DNA from: Pseudodesulfovibrio sp. JC047
GTDB lineage: Bacteria > Desulfobacterota > Desulfovibrionia > Desulfovibrionales > Desulfovibrionaceae
NCBI RefSeq assembly: GCF_010468615.1
Contig: NZ_WUEH01000002.1
Location: 62,001 to 126,000, forward strand
Length of the DNA: 64,000 bases
Reading direction: 5' to 3'
Positions within the stretch are counted from its first letter, which is position 1. Each line of letters begins with the position of its first letter. A program made the translations under genes and the position numbers. The notes beneath the pieces are model-generated. The model was not told the origin of the DNA. It ran no database searches and saw nothing but the letters and a program-made list of their open reading frames with translations. Positions 62,565 through 64,000 of this stretch are shown piece by piece.

Positions 62565-64000
62565 TTACAGGTTCACCGCTTCCGCCTCGACAATTGCAAC
62601 CAATACCTTGAAACTTTTCTTGAATATTGCAAGCTCTTCGATAACCGAATCAAGCTGTCCAAGATAACATCGTTTTTCCAACTCCCGCGATTTCCTGACC
62701 AGATCCATGGCCAACACATGACTGGCCATATTCGTTATTGAATGAAGGGATGCCCCCACTTTCTTGGCATCACGGATCGTCACCGCCTCATCCAAATTCC
62801 TGAGCTTTTCCTCTGATTCCACCACGAACAAATCGAGAATGTCCTTGAGCAGGGTCATGTTCCCCTCAAAGCGGTCAATCAGGGCCTGCATGTCCAGAGA
62901 AACGGGAATATGACCACCGTCTGGCGAAACCGTGTTTCCGTTCACCGGGGCTGTCCCCTGTGGTACCCGTTCCCCCATACTGCGAAAAATGGCGTCGGAC
63001 AGCTCGTGCATATCGACCGGTTTACTCACATATTCAGTCATACCGGCCTCGAGCATCCGTTCCTTGTCACCCTTCATGGCGTAGGCCGTCAGGGCAATGA
63101 TCGGAATGGATCGATCATACAGCTTGCCGTCTGACGCCCTGATGGCCTGGGTCGCCTCAATGCCACTCATCTCCGGCATCTGTACATCCATCAAGACAAG
63201 ATCAATTTCTTGTCCATGCGTTTCCAAAATATTCAGGGCCTCAATGCCATTTTCGGCCGTGGTGATGGTATGACCAAACATGGACAAAAAATGCGTCAAG
63301 TACTTCAGGTTCAATGAATTATCTTCTGCCAGAAGGATATTCAGACACATGGTTTTGGGCATCAGCGGGAGGCGCGCCACCTCCTGATTCCGTTGTCTGG
63401 CAACACCGAACCATGCAGTAAAATGAAAAATCGAACCAAATCCTTCCTGACTTTCAACCCCGATTTCTCCGCCCATCATATTCACCAACTGGCGGGAGAT
63501 CGTCAGTCCCAACCCGGTTCCCTGATGTTTCTTGCGCAGGGAACTGTCCGCCTGGGTAAAACTGTCAAAAATCGTCTCCAGTTTATCGGCGGCAATGCCT
63601 GTCCCGGTATCCCTGACCTTGAAAAGCAGACACATCCGGTCAGACTCTCGCCGAGAAACGGACACCGTCAGTTCCACCAGTCCTCGTTCCGTGAATTTGA
63701 GCGCGTTTCCCAGCAAATTCCACAGAACCTGTCCCAACCGATCAGGGTCGCCGTTGAGTGTGTTCGGCACGTCATCACCCACGGAATATCGAAACACGAT
63801 GTTTCCGGAATCCGCCTGCGGACCAAAGGACCGCACACAGGTTTCAAGGGTGGAGCGAAAATTGAAATCCACGAAGGTGAGTTCCATTTTACCCGCTTCG
63901 ATTTTCGAAATATCAAGGATATCATTCACAATATTCAACAATGACCCCGCCGCATCACGAATCATGTCTACATGCTCCCGCTGTTCGTCGGTCAGTCCGG
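62565..64000 (-). CDS. Hybrid histidine kinase, N-terminus beyond the window
   Basis: 478 residues are visible; the frame is open to base 64000 and the family region upstream of HisKA is missing. Visible in order: the end of HisKA (GSLLNIVNDILDISKIEAGKMEL), HATPase (RDTGTGIAADKLETIFDSFTQADSS, GTGLGLTISRQLV), a receiver (NILLAEDNSLNLKYL, LVLMDVQMP) and a C-terminal HPt-like domain with H in SLHSITNMASHV, lacking the usual K and G after it. The active His of HisKA lies outside the window. The gene after it in the transcript direction is the CBS-ACT paralog. Confidence 0.9.
   Translation of the reverse strand, partial: GLTDEQREHVDMIRDAAGSLLNIVNDILDISKIEAGKMELTFVDFNFRSTLETCVRSFGPQADSGNIVFRYSVGDDVPNTLNGDPDRLGQVLWNLLGNALKFTERGLVELTVSVSRRESDRMCLLFKVRDTGTGIAADKLETIFDSFTQADSSLRKKHQGTGLGLTISRQLVNMMGGEIGVESQEGFGSIFHFTAWFGVARQRNQEVARLPLMPKTMCLNILLAEDNSLNLKYLTHFLSMFGHTITTAENGIEALNILETHGQEIDLVLMDVQMPEMSGIEATQAIRASDGKLYDRSIPIIALTAYAMKGDKERMLEAGMTEYVSKPVDMHELSDAIFRSMGERVPQGTAPVNGNTVSPDGGHIPVSLDMQALIDRFEGNMTLLKDILDLFVVESEEKLRNLDEAVTIRDAKKVGASLHSITNMASHVLAMDLVRKSRELEKRCYLGQLDSVIEELAIFKKSFKVLVAIVEAEAVNL

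Noticed and set aside
1-64000. tRNA, rRNA and insertion-sequence transposase genes
   Set aside because: Looked for cloverleaf-like ends, conserved 16S/23S stretches and transposase motifs by eye; found none. A dedicated scan would be more sensitive.

Overview
The window looks like a chromosome segment from a mesophilic, Gram-negative sulfate reducer of the Desulfovibrionaceae (Desulfovibrio/Pseudodesulfovibrio-like). The main reason is a complete sulfate-activation and APS-reduction locus: sat on the plus strand, divergent from aprB-aprA-qmoA-qmoB-qmoC-qmoD on the minus strand (10007-20124). Flavoredoxin, the alternative aromatic-pathway aldolase (ADTH synthase type) and a probable selenoprotein fit the same group. 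No rRNA, tRNA or CRISPR array was recognised.

Layout. 1-3073: two c-di-GMP genes, the first cut by the window edge and with a degenerate GGDEF motif. 3136-7961: branched-chain amino-acid ABC operon in the order livG-livK-livH-livM-livF (minus). 8292-9044: YdfG-type dehydrogenase. 9045-9950: non-coding composite repeat (palindrome, 107-bp tandem repeats, long hairpin module). 10007-20187: qmo/apr/sat. 20464-27326: glycine-zipper lipoprotein, a chorismate-mutase-like/EPSP-synthase-like fusion, a coiled-coil protein, aconitase behind a structured leader, and PpiD. 27386-31462: sirtuin, membrane-anchored protein, a DsbA/FrnE-like protein with in-frame UGA in its redox motif, asparaginase, GalE. 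31510-35243: chemoreceptor, MobB and MoeA. 35209-36018: second copy of the composite repeat, whose first part supplies the moeA stop codon. 36032-38937: a Pho box array and pstS-pstC-pstA, with no pstB or phoU following. 38990-42799: glycosyltransferase and an acyl-CoA-synthetase/GNAT fusion of the protein-acetyltransferase type.

43690-54860 is mosaic. Intact-looking phage-type genes (terminase large subunit, holin-like pair, DUF5675-type protein, excisionase-like protein, CI/S24-like repressor with a palindromic operator) alternate with ordinary cellular genes: TPR lipoprotein, CBS-ACT protein, TIM-barrel isomerase, thioesterase, thioredoxin, flavoredoxin and an NlpC/P60 lipoprotein. 55192-64000 is mainly signalling: an EAL-like/HDOD protein, a hybrid histidine kinase with a CheY-like partner, a second CBS-ACT protein and a second, truncated hybrid kinase, plus ADTH synthase and a radical SAM protein.

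How the parts connect. Sat makes APS, AprAB reduces it to sulfite, and QmoABC(D) is the membrane electron donor to AprAB. MobB/MoeA supply molybdenum cofactor. The Pat-like GNAT fusion and the sirtuin could form a protein acylation/deacylation pair. Sequence signals most worth checking are the Sec-UGA gene with its hairpin (28820-29431), the switch-like aconitase leader (23262-23360), the composite repeat whose RNA fold is kept by compensatory changes between two copies, and the scattered phage genes.
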